NCBI GenBank assembly: GCA_025360185.1
Contig: JANYCR010000186.1
Location: 1-35,737, forward strand
Source: Leptospiraceae bacterium
GTDB taxonomy: Bacteria > Spirochaetota > Leptospiria > Leptospirales > Leptospiraceae
DNA length: 35,737 nucleotides
Direction of reading: 5' to 3'
In this document: positions 8,564-17,481 of the stretch, piece after piece
Numbering within the stretch: position 1 is the stretch's first letter
How the letters are laid out: each line of letters begins with the position of its first letter
The notes under the pieces: generated by a model
What the model was told of the DNA's origin: nothing
The model's input: only the letters and a program-made list of their open reading frames with translations
The model's database searches: none
Translations under genes and position numbers: made by a program

Positions 8564-9692
8564 AGCCCAACAACTCCACTACTCTATCCATTTGCTCGAA
8601 TGAATTGTAAATATGTGGGGCAAATCGAACGCGTCCCAGCCGCACGGCAGATATTACTTTATTCTCACGTAATTTAATCACTAACTCGGCTGAGTCTACT
8701 CCCGATTTTGCGCAAGCAAGAATTCCTGTTTTAGATTCAGCAAAAGAATCTGAATAGATCTGAAATCCTTTTTTGCGAAGACCATCGGCGAGATATTCTT
8801 TTAGGGCATAAATTCTTTCTTGTACAACAGGAAAACCAATTTCTGAAAGCATTTCCAAAGTGGATTTCCAATATACCCAGTCTGTAAAATTTCCAGTTGA
8901 ATATTCAAATCTATCTGCGCCAGGACGAATTTCGCTTTTATAGGGAAGATACTCGTCTGCATTGACAACAGAGCTTTGTCCTTTGAAAATAGTCTTCATA
9001 GTGGCTAACCTATCTTTTGCGACATAGATGCCACCGAGCCCCAAAGGACCGAGTAACCACTTCCAAGCCGGAAACGCCATGTAGGAAATATTCATTTTTT
9101 TTACATCGACTGGAATTAATCCTACTCCCTGTGCCCCATCTAAGATAAACTCAATATTTCTTTCTTTACATATTTGTCCGATTTCCGTTACGGGTAATGG
9201 CATGCCCGTGCACCAATGGACAAGAGAAAGCGAGATAACTTTTGTATTTCCAGAGATTGCTAAATTTACATTTTCCAAAAATTGTGCAGGAGTATCAGCC
9301 ATAGAAATAAATTTTAAATGAATTCCCTTCTCCTCCCAATGTTGAAAAGGATATACATTGCTAGGATATTCATTTTCCAAAAGCAAAATCTCATCACCTC
9401 GATGAAGAGCAAGTCCCTGCGAAATAAAATTAATTCCTTCCGAGGTATTGTGGATAATACCGATTTCCTCCGAATTACAATTCAGTAGCTTAGAGATAAT
9501 ACTCGTTATCTGCTTTTTAACAGTAAGGTATTTTTCTTGCTCATTGAACACGCCATGCCTTGAATATGCTTCTAAATAGCGCGTAACGTCTACTATTGTC
9601 TTTTTTCCAACAGGAGTTGTACCACAATTATTGAGCCAAATTAGTTCCTGATTTACAGGATAATTATCGTAATATGTTTTCCAATTTGTCAT
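8559..9692 (-). CDS. PLP-dependent class V aminotransferase (cysteine desulfurase-like)
   Basis: The 377-residue protein has the fold-type I signature residues. TSEGINFI (83-90) contributes phosphate binding, D185 and Q188 in ILDGAQGVG contact the PLP pyridine and hydroxyl, and K211 in PAWKWLLGPLGLGG is the Schiff-base lysine. The family includes cysteine desulfurases, isopenicillin-N-epimerase-like and kynureninase-like enzymes. The conserved Cys loop of true NifS/IscS desulfurases is not evident, so the substrate is unassigned. Start ATG 9692 is preceded by a perfect 18-bp palindrome at 9716-9733. Its stop overlaps the end of repeat copy A. Confidence 0.85.
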   Translation of the reverse strand: MTNWKTYYDNYPVNQELIWLNNCGTTPVGKKTIVDVTRYLEAYSRHGVFNEQEKYLTVKKQITSIISKLLNCNSEEIGIIHNTSEGINFISQGLALHRGDEILLLENEYPSNVYPFQHWEEKGIHLKFISMADTPAQFLENVNLAISGNTKVISLSLVHWCTGMPLPVTEIGQICKERNIEFILDGAQGVGLIPVDVKKMNISYMAFPAWKWLLGPLGLGGIYVAKDRLATMKTIFKGQSSVVNADEYLPYKSEIRPGADRFEYSTGNFTDWVYWKSTLEMLSEIGFPVVQERIYALKEYLADGLRKKGFQIYSDSFAESKTGILACAKSGVDSAELVIKLRENKVISAVRLGRVRFAPHIYNSFEQMDRVVELLGS

Positions 9693-9715
9693 AAGTGTTT
9701 TCGTAGCTTTTACAA

Positions 9716-9733
9716 GAACGCATATATGCGTTC
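9716..9733. promoter_or_regulatory. Perfect 18-bp palindrome between two minus-strand genes
   Basis: GAACGCATATATGCGTTC has 9-bp arms and no spacer. It lies 24 bases upstream of the aminotransferase start and 33 bases beyond the stop of the ferritin-like gene. It may be a protein-binding operator for the aminotransferase gene. It is a weak candidate for a terminator of the upstream gene because there is no U-tract on the minus strand. Confidence 0.45.
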
Positions 9734-9765
9734 CTTACTTTGGATCGAAACGTAATAAATAATGC

Positions 9766-10305
9766 CTATTTGCCGCTAGCTAGTGCTTCGTCTTCCCAGT
9801 AGTATTTTGTTTTATCACTTTGTTGTAAAAATAAATACTGTGACTCAACCATGATTCGATCTTCTTCTTTTATGAAGGCAAGCTTATTAAAAAAACGTTT
9901 GATCGCTGGATCTTTAAATTTGTCTTTCATTTTATTCGAGAAGTCTCTCGCATCCTCCGAGACTCGCATCGCATGCTGAACTGCAGCAATATCATCTTTG
10001 TAGGCTTGCTCGGTATTTCTGTCGATTTTACGCATTAGCTTAGAAAGATGTGTTTTATCAAATTTATGAATGGCAGACAATTGTTTAAGATTAGGAAACT
10101 CTACTCCACCGCTTAAATCGTTATACATTTCTTGAATGAGCTTGATATGCTCTTCTACATCTTCCGCAAGTTCTCGAAATAAATCCTTTACTGAACCTTC
10201 TCCCACTTTGTCATAAGTCTTTAAATAAAAATCAAAACAATCTTTCTCGTATTGGATGGCAGATGCAACTGCTTCAAGCAGCGTGGTATTTTTAATTGAA
10301 TTCAT
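9766..10305 (-). CDS. Ferritin-like / rubrerythrin-family four-helix protein
   Basis: The 179-residue all-helical protein has the four-helix-bundle pattern of COG1633/rubrerythrin-like proteins. Helix 1 carries E20 (IQYEKDCFDFY), helix 2 has VEEHIKLI (H53), helix 3 has E117 (RVSEDARDF), and helix 4 has KEEDRIMVE. Classical diiron sites need ExxH pairs in helices 2 and 4. Here the position three before H53 is Val and helix 4 has no His, so a standard diiron centre is doubtful. There is no rubredoxin-like zinc/iron knot. A ribosome binding site GGGAG lies 6 bases upstream of ATG. Oxidative-stress or metal storage roles are typical for the family; this one may be non-catalytic. Confidence 0.7.
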   Translation of the reverse strand: MNSIKNTTLLEAVASAIQYEKDCFDFYLKTYDKVGEGSVKDLFRELAEDVEEHIKLIQEMYNDLSGGVEFPNLKQLSAIHKFDKTHLSKLMRKIDRNTEQAYKDDIAAVQHAMRVSEDARDFSNKMKDKFKDPAIKRFFNKLAFIKEEDRIMVESQYLFLQQSDKTKYYWEDEALASGK

Positions 10306-10384
10306 AAAACTCTCCCTAATAGAGAGAGCTTAAAATACAATTCAGTTCTATTGCAAATATTTTTTTAAAAAATGTTACTGAGTA

Positions 10385-12076
10385 TTATTCTGAAATCACC
10401 CCACTTAAACCGCCACCAACTGAATCCGGATAAATAAAATTATTCGATGAAGAACTCCATGTGGCGCTGACATTTCCGATGGCGATTCCAGAGTCTACTT
10501 TTACTCGACATTTCTTCGAGTTTATAGTAATTGTTTTGTAAGTCGGGCAAGACTGACCGCCAGAAGGTATACAAACCGGTAAATCAACACTTCCTGATAA
10601 ATCTACATTGCCTTGATAAAAATTTCCTAAATTAGTATAGGAACCCAATTTAGTACCGAGTTGAATAACGTCTCCTTTTTGAACATTAAACTCTTTTAGC
10701 GGTAAATAAGTTTTCTTTGTAGTAGATAATTGAACGCTCGCTAACCCGCCATTATTCAAGCATCCATCAATCGTGATAGATTTTAAGCTACCATTCGAAA
10801 GTGCAGTCGAATTTGTAATCAAAGAAGAATAATATGTTTTAGGCGTAGAATATCCGAATAGAAATGCTCGCGTAGGAAAACTTAGATCATTTGCAAGAGA
10901 AGAATTCAATTGACCATAAGGAGGATCAATGCTGCTAAAACTTTTAGGACAAGTAGAAGCTGATGTTGAATAATTGTAAGGCTCTCCTGTTGTGTTATTA
11001 TATCCACAAGTATCATAGTTAGAAAATGCGGTTCCACTGTTCGTGTAAAAATTCAAATAACTATCAGTAGCACTAGGTCGAATTTTGAATTCTTCATTTA
11101 ATCCGTTAGTAGTATCTACAATTTTTAAAGTTACCGTGCTTTGTCCTGGATTTGTAGCGCCTAATGCAAAAGTATCCGCAGTATTGCAGCTAGCTCCTTT
11201 ACTTTTATTAAATGTATCTAGAGTATACATTTCCCCTGCACCGCCAAAGAAACCTTGATAAAATGATTTTACATATTTGATTTTATTCGTAGTATCTGAG
11301 TCTGGTATACTATTCGATGGGTTATTCGGTTGATTATACATTGTCACATCCATATCGGATAATCGTTTTAATGTAAGCGTTTTTCCACCAAATGAAACTG
11401 TAATCGTTGCAGTAGTTATTTCTGTTACCCGTTTACCGCTACCAACCTTTCCTAAGAAAACAAAAGGTTGTACAAAATAAGAACCGCTAGCTGCTGTAAA
11501 TGTATTATTACCGGAACCACTTGAATTAAGCTGCGCACACTGTGGACTAAAACCTACGTAGGCTTTGAGAAAAATATCTTTAAACTTTGCTTTTGAATTC
11601 GAACTAGCTACACTTCCATTTATAGTTCCACCCGTTGTTCCCGAATTATTTAAGCTGACTACTTTATCTGAATTGTTTTTGAAATTTATTCTATAAGTTC
11701 CAGTTTTCGTAGGTGTGAAATTTACCGTTAGACTTCCATCTCCATTTCTCAGATAGGTTTGTTCTTGCCCATCTGAGTCAACAACAGAAACTTCGACTTT
11801 CGTTTCATTATCTGTTCCTGTAGTAATAGCGGAACTAACTCCTTGAATAGAAGAAGTAGTTGCATTGTAGGTTGCTGTTACAGAAGTTCCAGATGTTACG
11901 CTGAGTTCTTGATAAAGACCATCATTAGTAGTATCCTCCGATCCACCACTTGTCCGAGTTGCAATCAGTGCAAGAATTCCCAATTTTGAATTATCATTTT
12001 TCTTATTACCACCGCAGGATAACACGTTACATCCTATTAGTAACAAACCTATCAAACTTTTAATTAACCAATTCAT
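10385..12076 (-). CDS. Large Ser/Thr/Gly-rich lipoprotein, likely surface exposed
   Basis: The 563-residue protein starts at ATG 12076 (MNWLIKSLIGLLLIG), with a strong AGGAG site 7 bases upstream. The open frame reaches 12151, but that adds 25 residues without a signal. The hydrophobic signal ends in LLIGC (C16), with a second possible lipobox VLSC (C21). Next comes a low-complexity Gly/Ser/Thr/Asn-rich linker and a beta-sandwich-like segment (about 100-140: GSLTVNFTPTKTGTYRINF), similar in feel to bacterial pre-peptidase or Ig-like repeats. Many paired cysteines occur in the C-terminal half. No family was recognised. It diverges from the 7TM/LuxR gene across a 258-base region containing 14-bp direct repeats. 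Confidence 0.75.
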   Translation of the reverse strand: MNWLIKSLIGLLLIGCNVLSCGGNKKNDNSKLGILALIATRTSGGSEDTTNDGLYQELSVTSGTSVTATYNATTSSIQGVSSAITTGTDNETKVEVSVVDSDGQEQTYLRNGDGSLTVNFTPTKTGTYRINFKNNSDKVVSLNNSGTTGGTINGSVASSNSKAKFKDIFLKAYVGFSPQCAQLNSSGSGNNTFTAASGSYFVQPFVFLGKVGSGKRVTEITTATITVSFGGKTLTLKRLSDMDVTMYNQPNNPSNSIPDSDTTNKIKYVKSFYQGFFGGAGEMYTLDTFNKSKGASCNTADTFALGATNPGQSTVTLKIVDTTNGLNEEFKIRPSATDSYLNFYTNSGTAFSNYDTCGYNNTTGEPYNYSTSASTCPKSFSSIDPPYGQLNSSLANDLSFPTRAFLFGYSTPKTYYSSLITNSTALSNGSLKSITIDGCLNNGGLASVQLSTTKKTYLPLKEFNVQKGDVIQLGTKLGSYTNLGNFYQGNVDLSGSVDLPVCIPSGGQSCPTYKTITINSKKCRVKVDSGIAIGNVSATWSSSSNNFIYPDSVGGGLSGVISE

Positions 12077-12191
12077 AATCATTCTCCTAATTTTTAATTT
12101 GCATATTTGCAGAGATTGTCTCTGCTCTACCATTTTAAACAGATTCTTCAATCAGGTTTTTCCGAGAAAGAGACTTATAATTGCGATTTTA

Positions 12192-12224
12192 ATTCGATCG
12201 GAGTAGGAATATTCGATCGGAGTA
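12192..12224. repeat. Two 14-bp direct repeats in a divergent promoter region
   Basis: ATTCGATCGGAGTA occurs at 12192-12205 and again, identically, at 12211-12224, one period being 19 bases. Each contains the palindrome CGATCG. The pair lies in the 258-base region between the divergent lipoprotein gene (start 12076) and the 7TM/LuxR gene (start 12335), and is a reasonable tandem regulator-binding site. Nothing else stands out in that region; a short open frame at 12107-12325 looks spurious. Confidence 0.5.
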
Positions 12225-12334
12225 TATGTTTAGGCGACCAGTTGCGTTCAATATATGAAAAAAAACAAAATCAACAAAGGAGAAAGGAAAAAAATTTTGA
12301 CTTGCAATATCAAGCGGGACTTTAGTCTTCTGGA

Positions 12335-13873
12335 ATGGTTTTAAAAAAATATTTATTCGTCTTAATTTTCTTTAATAGTCTATTATATGCCAAAGATGCA
12401 GAAAAATATTCCATCGAACTACAAGAAAATTTTCAAGAAAAAAATCTTTTAGGATCTATTGTTTATTTAGAGGATAAAAATAAAATTTTCTCTATTGAAG
12501 AAATAAGCGATAGCATCGCGAATGATTTTTCTCGCTGGAATACCACGGGCGAAAAAGAGCTAAGCTTTGGATTTACTGCGAGTGCATACTGGGTATATTT
12601 TAAAATTAAAAATCATTCTAAGTCTTTACAAAAAGTATATTTAGAGACAAATCTCGCAACTTTAGATAAAGTTGAATTTTTCTACCAGGATGCAAACAAG
12701 AAGTTCAACAAAAAAACTGCAGGCGATATGTATCCTTTTAAAAATCGAGAAGTAAAATTTAGAACCATTGTATTTTCGATTCCGATTATGCCAGATACCG
12801 AAATGCCTATTTTTTTAAGATTAGAAAATAAAGGACCAATGAAATTTTCTCTTCAACTGCGATCTCCAGAAGAATTTTCCGCGCATATTGTTTCTGATCA
12901 AGTTTTTCTTGGAATCTATTATGGAATCATGATTGTAATTTTTCTTTATAATTTATTTTTATATTTTTCGATCAGAGACACTACCTATATTTACTACATC
13001 AATTATGTATTTCATGTTGCAATTTACCAATTTATAATTAGTGGAAATGCGGCTCAATTTTTATTTCCAGACTCTCCTGATTTTGCAAACCGTGCACCTA
13101 ATGTTGTTGCAAATTTAACATTCATTACAGCACTACTCTTTACAAAATCGTTTTTAAACACTGCGTTTTACGCAAAGATCATGAACAAAATCATAATCAG
13201 CCTCGTTTGCGTTACCATTGCTCAATTATCCATTATCCTCATTGTAGGACATGAAATGGTATTAATGAAAACTTCAAATATACTAGGTCTTCTAATGATT
13301 GTAACGATTATTTCTTCTGCTGTCCAAGTATTCAGAAGGGGTTATAGATCGGCACGCTTTTTCCTATTTGGTTGGTCGTTTTTACTAATATCAGTCTTTA
13401 TCCAAATTATGGCAAACTTAGGGGCATTTAATATTACAGCAGAGCATATTGGTCAGGTCGGCTCAGGAGTTGAAGTGATTCTTCTCTCTTTTGCACTCGC
13501 TGATAGGATGAAAAATCAGCAAATAGATAGCTTATCCCCTCAAAAAACAGTAGAAATCAATTCAAATGATATGAGCGAAGAACAAGAAAAAAAGACTTCT
13601 CCCAAAGAGTTCATTCGTCGACCAATTTTTACAATTCTTCAAAAAGAATACAACCTTACTTATCAACAAGCGCAAGTTTGCTCTGCACTAATAGATGGAA
13701 AATCACGAACTATTATTGCTGATGAACTTGGTATATCAGTCAATACTCTAAAAAAACATCTTTCTGAAATTTATAGTAAAACAATTAATAAAGTTGAGAA
13801 TACGGAAGTCCCTTCGCAAGAAAAACTCCAAAAGCTTACCATCTTTTTGCATAATTTAAAAATAAAAGACTAA
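12335..13873 (+). CDS. 7TMR-DISM receptor fused to LuxR-type DNA-binding domain
   Basis: The protein has 512 residues. A signal peptide (1-20) precedes an extracytoplasmic beta-rich domain of the 7TMR-DISMED2 type (about 40-180, with FTASAYWVYFKIKNHS). Seven transmembrane helices follow (about 188-385, starting GIYYGIMIVIFLYNLFLYFSIRD). After a short linker, a cytoplasmic LuxR/GerE-type helix-turn-helix covers about 440-485 (LTYQQAQVCSALIDGKSR...ADELGISVNTLKKHLSEIY). 7TMR-DISM proteins usually carry GGDEF, kinase or cyclase outputs. Here the output is a DNA-binding domain, so it would regulate transcription while still in the membrane or after cleavage. It diverges from the Ser/Thr-rich lipoprotein gene, which may be a target (inference). 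Confidence 0.85.
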   Translation: MVLKKYLFVLIFFNSLLYAKDAEKYSIELQENFQEKNLLGSIVYLEDKNKIFSIEEISDSIANDFSRWNTTGEKELSFGFTASAYWVYFKIKNHSKSLQKVYLETNLATLDKVEFFYQDANKKFNKKTAGDMYPFKNREVKFRTIVFSIPIMPDTEMPIFLRLENKGPMKFSLQLRSPEEFSAHIVSDQVFLGIYYGIMIVIFLYNLFLYFSIRDTTYIYYINYVFHVAIYQFIISGNAAQFLFPDSPDFANRAPNVVANLTFITALLFTKSFLNTAFYAKIMNKIIISLVCVTIAQLSIILIVGHEMVLMKTSNILGLLMIVTIISSAVQVFRRGYRSARFFLFGWSFLLISVFIQIMANLGAFNITAEHIGQVGSGVEVILLSFALADRMKNQQIDSLSPQKTVEINSNDMSEEQEKKTSPKEFIRRPIFTILQKEYNLTYQQAQVCSALIDGKSRTIIADELGISVNTLKKHLSEIYSKTINKVENTEVPSQEKLQKLTIFLHNLKIKD

Positions 13874-13999
13874 AAATTCAAATATAATCATTCTCTATCA
13901 ACGAGAAAAAAGCCCAGCAATATATCGAATGCACCAAACACCAAAATTTCTTATTGTAAAAAGCCTTACTCAGATTTAATCTGGAAATAGAGAGGTAGT

Positions 14000-15010
14000 A
14001 TGAATCTCGCGAATATCAATCACGAATTAATTTTATTTATATTATTTAATATTATTATCGTCACAATGTTAGCAATTGATTTGGGCTTATTAAGCAAAAG
14101 TTCAAATCATACAATGTCAGTAAAACGAGCTGGTGTTTGGACAATGATTTGGGTTACAATTTCCTTTCTATTTGCAACCTTCATTTATTATTACGACACC
14201 GACCCTACAAATCCCGACTTGGGCAAAACAAAAACTATGGAATATATTGCAGGTTACCTGCTTGAATACTCTCTATCCATTGACAATCTATTTGTATTCA
14301 TTATGATTTTCCAAAAATTCAAAGTAGGTCAAAGAGAACAGCCGGATATTTTGAAATGGGGTATTATCGGAGCCGTGATACTTAGAGCCATTATGATATT
14401 GGCAGGAGCAACTCTAATCGCTCAGTTTACATGGATTCTTTATGTATTTGGCGTTTTCTTAGTATATACCGCAATTAAGATGTTTGTTCATAAAGAAGAC
14501 GAAAATGAAATTTTCATCCCAGAAGAACACTTCGTATTTAGAGTCATAAAAAAAATAGTTCCCCTATCTACTCGGTCAGAAGAAGGAAAATTTTTTATTA
14601 TCGAAAATGGACGTCGACTTGCAACTCCGCTATTTGTAGTTCTAGTCATGATTGAAACTAGCGATGTAATGTTTGCTCTCGATTCAATTCCTGCGGTATT
14701 TTCCATTACACAAGATCCATTTATTGTATATACTTCCAATATTTTTGCAATCCTCGGACTTCGTTCTCTTTATTTTATGATTAGCGGTATAATGGATTTA
14801 TTCGTTTATTTAAAGCATGGTGTAGCCATTATCCTCGCTTTTGTGGGATTTAAAATGCTTCTACCACTTTACGGAGAATTAATGAAAGTCGAAAAAATTC
14901 ATATAGATATTAGGGTTTCACTTGCAGTAATTATCATACTTCTAATTGGTTCCGTTCTTGTATCTCTTCCAGAATATTTTAAAAATAAAAAAACAGGGGT
15001 TTCTAAATGA
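14000..15010 (+). CDS. TerC-family integral membrane protein
   Basis: The 336-residue polytopic protein has TerC hallmarks: EYSLSIDNLFVFIMIF near residues 89-104, the second acidic motif ETSDVMFALDSIPAVF near 220-235, and SNIFAILGLRSLYF. TerC/Alx proteins are implicated in tellurite resistance or, better supported, manganese export during protein secretion. The acidic membrane residues probably bind the metal. The start is backed by AGAGAGG 5 bases upstream of ATG. The stop overlaps the next gene by ATGA, indicating translational coupling. No ter operon partners (TerABDEZ) are nearby. Confidence 0.92.
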   Translation: MNLANINHELILFILFNIIIVTMLAIDLGLLSKSSNHTMSVKRAGVWTMIWVTISFLFATFIYYYDTDPTNPDLGKTKTMEYIAGYLLEYSLSIDNLFVFIMIFQKFKVGQREQPDILKWGIIGAVILRAIMILAGATLIAQFTWILYVFGVFLVYTAIKMFVHKEDENEIFIPEEHFVFRVIKKIVPLSTRSEEGKFFIIENGRRLATPLFVVLVMIETSDVMFALDSIPAVFSITQDPFIVYTSNIFAILGLRSLYFMISGIMDLFVYLKHGVAIILAFVGFKMLLPLYGELMKVEKIHIDIRVSLAVIIILLIGSVLVSLPEYFKNKKTGVSK

Positions 15011-15327
15011 AGAAAACTATTCTAGCAACAATCACAATCAGTTTATTTCTAAATTTTTCTCTTTCGGCAAAAGAAGTGCCAAGTAGCGGAGAAATGATAT
15101 CAGAGTTATTGGTGCGCCCTCTCGGCTTAATGGGATTAGCCGTAGGAACTGGTATTTTTGTTATTGCTCTTCCATTCGGCATATTAAACAGAGTCTCAAC
15201 TGGATCATGGGAATCAGTTACAAGTTCAGGAAGGCGTCTCGTCTTAGCTCCGGCTCTATTTACTTTCGCACGTGGGGTAGGCGATTATCCCGATCATATG
15301 GAAGATATCGAATTAGTAAAGGAGTAA
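15007..15327 (+). CDS. Small membrane protein coupled to TerC
   Basis: The 106-residue protein has an N-terminal signal peptide (1-21, ending LSAKEVP), one further hydrophobic segment (about 41-58, GLAVGTGIFVIALPFGIL), and a conserved-looking tail RRLVLAPALFTFARGVGDYP. Its start codon overlaps the terC stop (ATGA). Similar small proteins are annotated only as hypothetical or, without good reason, as multidrug transporters. A role as a TerC accessory is a guess from coupling. The methylmalonyl-CoA mutase gene begins 3 bases after its stop, so all three may form one transcript. Confidence 0.72.
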   Translation: MKKTILATITISLFLNFSLSAKEVPSSGEMISELLVRPLGLMGLAVGTGIFVIALPFGILNRVSTGSWESVTSSGRRLVLAPALFTFARGVGDYPDHMEDIELVKE

Positions 15328-15330
15328 GTA

Positions 15331-17472
15331 ATGGATAAAGCAAACTTAAATGAGTGGGAGAAAGTCGCAAAGGATGCGGATTTAAAAGGTAAAGATGTAT
15401 CTTCTTTAAACTGGAATTCCCCTGAAGGCATTATCATTAAGCCTCTTTATACCTATGAAGACTTAGAAAATTTGGGAAACACGAATACGCTCCCGGGGAT
15501 ATTTCCTTTTATCCGCGGTCCTCGCGCAACAATGTATTCTCATCAACCCTGGACTGTCAGACAATACGCAGGATTTTCGACTGCAGAGGCATCTAACGCA
15601 TTCTATAGAAAAAATTTAGCAGGCGGACAAAAAGGATTATCCGTTGCATTCGACTTAGCTACTCATAGAGGATACGATTCCGATCATGAAAGAGTGACCG
15701 GGGATGTGGGCAAAGCAGGAGTAGCCATTGATTCAGTAGAAGATATGAAAATTCTATTCGATCAAATTCCTCTCAAAGATATGTCTGTCTCAATGACAAT
15801 GAACGGAGCAGTGATTCCGATTCTAGCTATGTTTATAGTTGCAGGCGAAGAGCAAGGTGCAAAAGTTTCTGAGCTTTCCGGAACCATTCAAAATGATATT
15901 CTAAAAGAATTCATGGTGAGGAATACGTACATTTACCCACCAAAGCCTTCTATGAAAATCATAGGCGACATCATTGAATACACTTCTAAGAATATGCCCA
16001 GGTTTAATTCCATTTCAATTAGTGGATATCATATCCAAGAAGCGGGCGGAAACGCAGTTCAAGAACTTGCTTACACGTTAGCGGATGGAATGGAATATGT
16101 AAAAACTGCTCTAGACAAAGGACTGGCTATTGACGATTTTGCGCCACGACTTTCTTTCTTCTTTGGAATTGGGATGAACTTCTTCATGGAGATTGCAAAA
16201 CTTCGTGCAGCCAGATATTTCTGGGCAGAACTAATTAAACCTTTCAATCCTAAAAAGCCAATGAGCGCTGCACTTAGAACTCATTGCCAAACATCTGGTT
16301 GGAGTCTAACAGAACAAGATCCATACAACAATGTTATCCGCACGACAATTGAAGCAATGGCAGCAGTCCTAGGTGGAACTCAGAGTCTGCACACTAACGC
16401 TTTAGATGAAGCAGTTGCATTACCTACAGAATTTTCAGCGCGTATTGCGCGTAATACTCAGTTAATCATTCAAAATGAAACTCATATACCAAGAGTAATT
16501 GATCCACTAGGTGGCTCTTATTATATTGAATCACTCACGCACTCAATCATCGTTGAGGCAAAAAAACTTTTTGATGAAGTCCAGGCTCACGGCGGAATGG
16601 CGAGTGCTGTAGAAGCAGGTCTACCTAAAATGAAAATCGAAGAATCTGCAGCAAGACGTCAAGCTTTAATTGATCAAGGACTAGATGTAATCGTCGGAGT
16701 CAATAAATTCAAGCTCAAAACAGAAGATAAAATGGAAATCTTGGATATAGATAATACAGCAGTTCGAGAAAGTCAAATCGCCCGATTAAATACAATCAAA
16801 TCTAAACGTGATACTACAGCGGTTAACGCAGCATTAAACGCAATTACAGAAGCAAGTCAATCTGGAAAAGGAAACTTACTTGAACTCGCAGTGGACGCTG
16901 CACGCAAAAGAGCAACATTAGGTGAAATTTCTTTCGCAATGGAAAAAGTATTCGGTCGGCATCAAGCTGTTATCCGCACGATTAGTGGAGTTTACTCAAG
17001 CTTAAACCAGGATAACGATAAATTCCAAAACGTTATCAAGCGCGTAGAAGAATTTGCCAAGAAAGAAGGTCGTCGTCCAAGAATGCTCGTCGCAAAAATG
17101 GGGCAAGACGGACATGACAGAGGAGCAAAAGTGATTTCTACTTCTTTCGCTGATATGGGATTCGATATTGATGTAGCTCCCCTATTCCAAACTCCTGCGG
17201 AAGTAGCAAAACAGTCAATTGAGAATGATGTGCATATCATAGGAGTATCCTCACAAGCAGCAGGGCATAAGACTCTCATACCTGAACTCGTAGAAATTTT
17301 GAAAAAAGAAGGTGCAGGAGATATATTGATAATAGCCGGTGGAGTAATTCCTGCTCAAGATTATGATTTTTTATATTCGCACGGAGTAGCCGCGATTTTT
17401 GGACCTGGAACAGTTATTCCAGATGCAGCTGCAAAGATTCTAGATATTCTGGAAAAGAAGGGGAATGTTTAG
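15331..17472 (+). CDS. mcm: Methylmalonyl-CoA mutase, catalytic plus B12-binding domains in one chain
   Basis: The 713-residue protein catalyses the adenosylcobalamin-dependent conversion of (R)-methylmalonyl-CoA to succinyl-CoA, used for propionate, odd-chain and branched amino-acid carbon. The N-terminal TIM barrel carries [20 protein letters not shown] and the CoA-binding [16 protein letters not shown]. The C-terminal B12 domain has [10 protein letters not shown] with H595 as the lower cobalt ligand, followed by [12 protein letters not shown] and [12 protein letters not shown]. The length matches the large or homodimeric-type subunit; no small subunit gene or MeaB/ArgK chaperone is adjacent. 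AAGGAG lies 7 bases upstream of ATG. It follows the terC pair by 3 bases and precedes a two-TM protein. Confidence 0.96.
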   Translation: MDKANLNEWEKVAKDADLKGKDVSSLNWNSPEGIIIKPLYTYEDLENLGNTNTLPGIFPFIRGPRATMYSHQPWTVRQYAGFSTAEASNAFYRKNLAGGQKGLSVAFDLATHRGYDSDHERVTGDVGKAGVAIDSVEDMKILFDQIPLKDMSVSMTMNGAVIPILAMFIVAGEEQGAKVSELSGTIQNDILKEFMVRNTYIYPPKPSMKIIGDIIEYTSKNMPRFNSISISGYHIQEAGGNAVQELAYTLADGMEYVKTALDKGLAIDDFAPRLSFFFGIGMNFFMEIAKLRAARYFWAELIKPFNPKKPMSAALRTHCQTSGWSLTEQDPYNNVIRTTIEAMAAVLGGTQSLHTNALDEAVALPTEFSARIARNTQLIIQNETHIPRVIDPLGGSYYIESLTHSIIVEAKKLFDEVQAHGGMASAVEAGLPKMKIEESAARRQALIDQGLDVIVGVNKFKLKTEDKMEILDIDNTAVRESQIARLNTIKSKRDTTAVNAALNAITEASQSGKGNLLELAVDAARKRATLGEISFAMEKVFGRHQAVIRTISGVYSSLNQDNDKFQNVIKRVEEFAKKEGRRPRMLVAKMGQDGHDRGAKVISTSFADMGFDIDVAPLFQTPAEVAKQSIENDVHIIGVSSQAAGHKTLIPELVEILKKEGAGDILIIAGGVIPAQDYDFLYSHGVAAIFGPGTVIPDAAAKILDILEKKGNV

Positions 17473-17481
17473 GCTTTAACT

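Noticed and set aside
10385-12076. Reading the Ser/Thr-rich lipoprotein as an adhesin
   Set aside because: Composition alone does not show binding function; no recognised adhesin domain is present.
12077-12151. Longer start for the Ser/Thr-rich lipoprotein
   Set aside because: ATG 12076 has a well-placed AGGAG and begins directly with the lipoprotein signal; the extension would put 25 charged residues ahead of it.
12107-12325. 72-residue open frame on the plus strand between divergent genes
   Set aside because: No ribosome binding site, no family resemblance, and it overlaps the promoter region and the 14-bp direct repeats.
13874-13999. tRNA or small RNA in the gap before terC
   Set aside because: No cloverleaf or strong stem-loop could be found; only a weak TTGTAA-N17-TAATCT promoter-like sequence.
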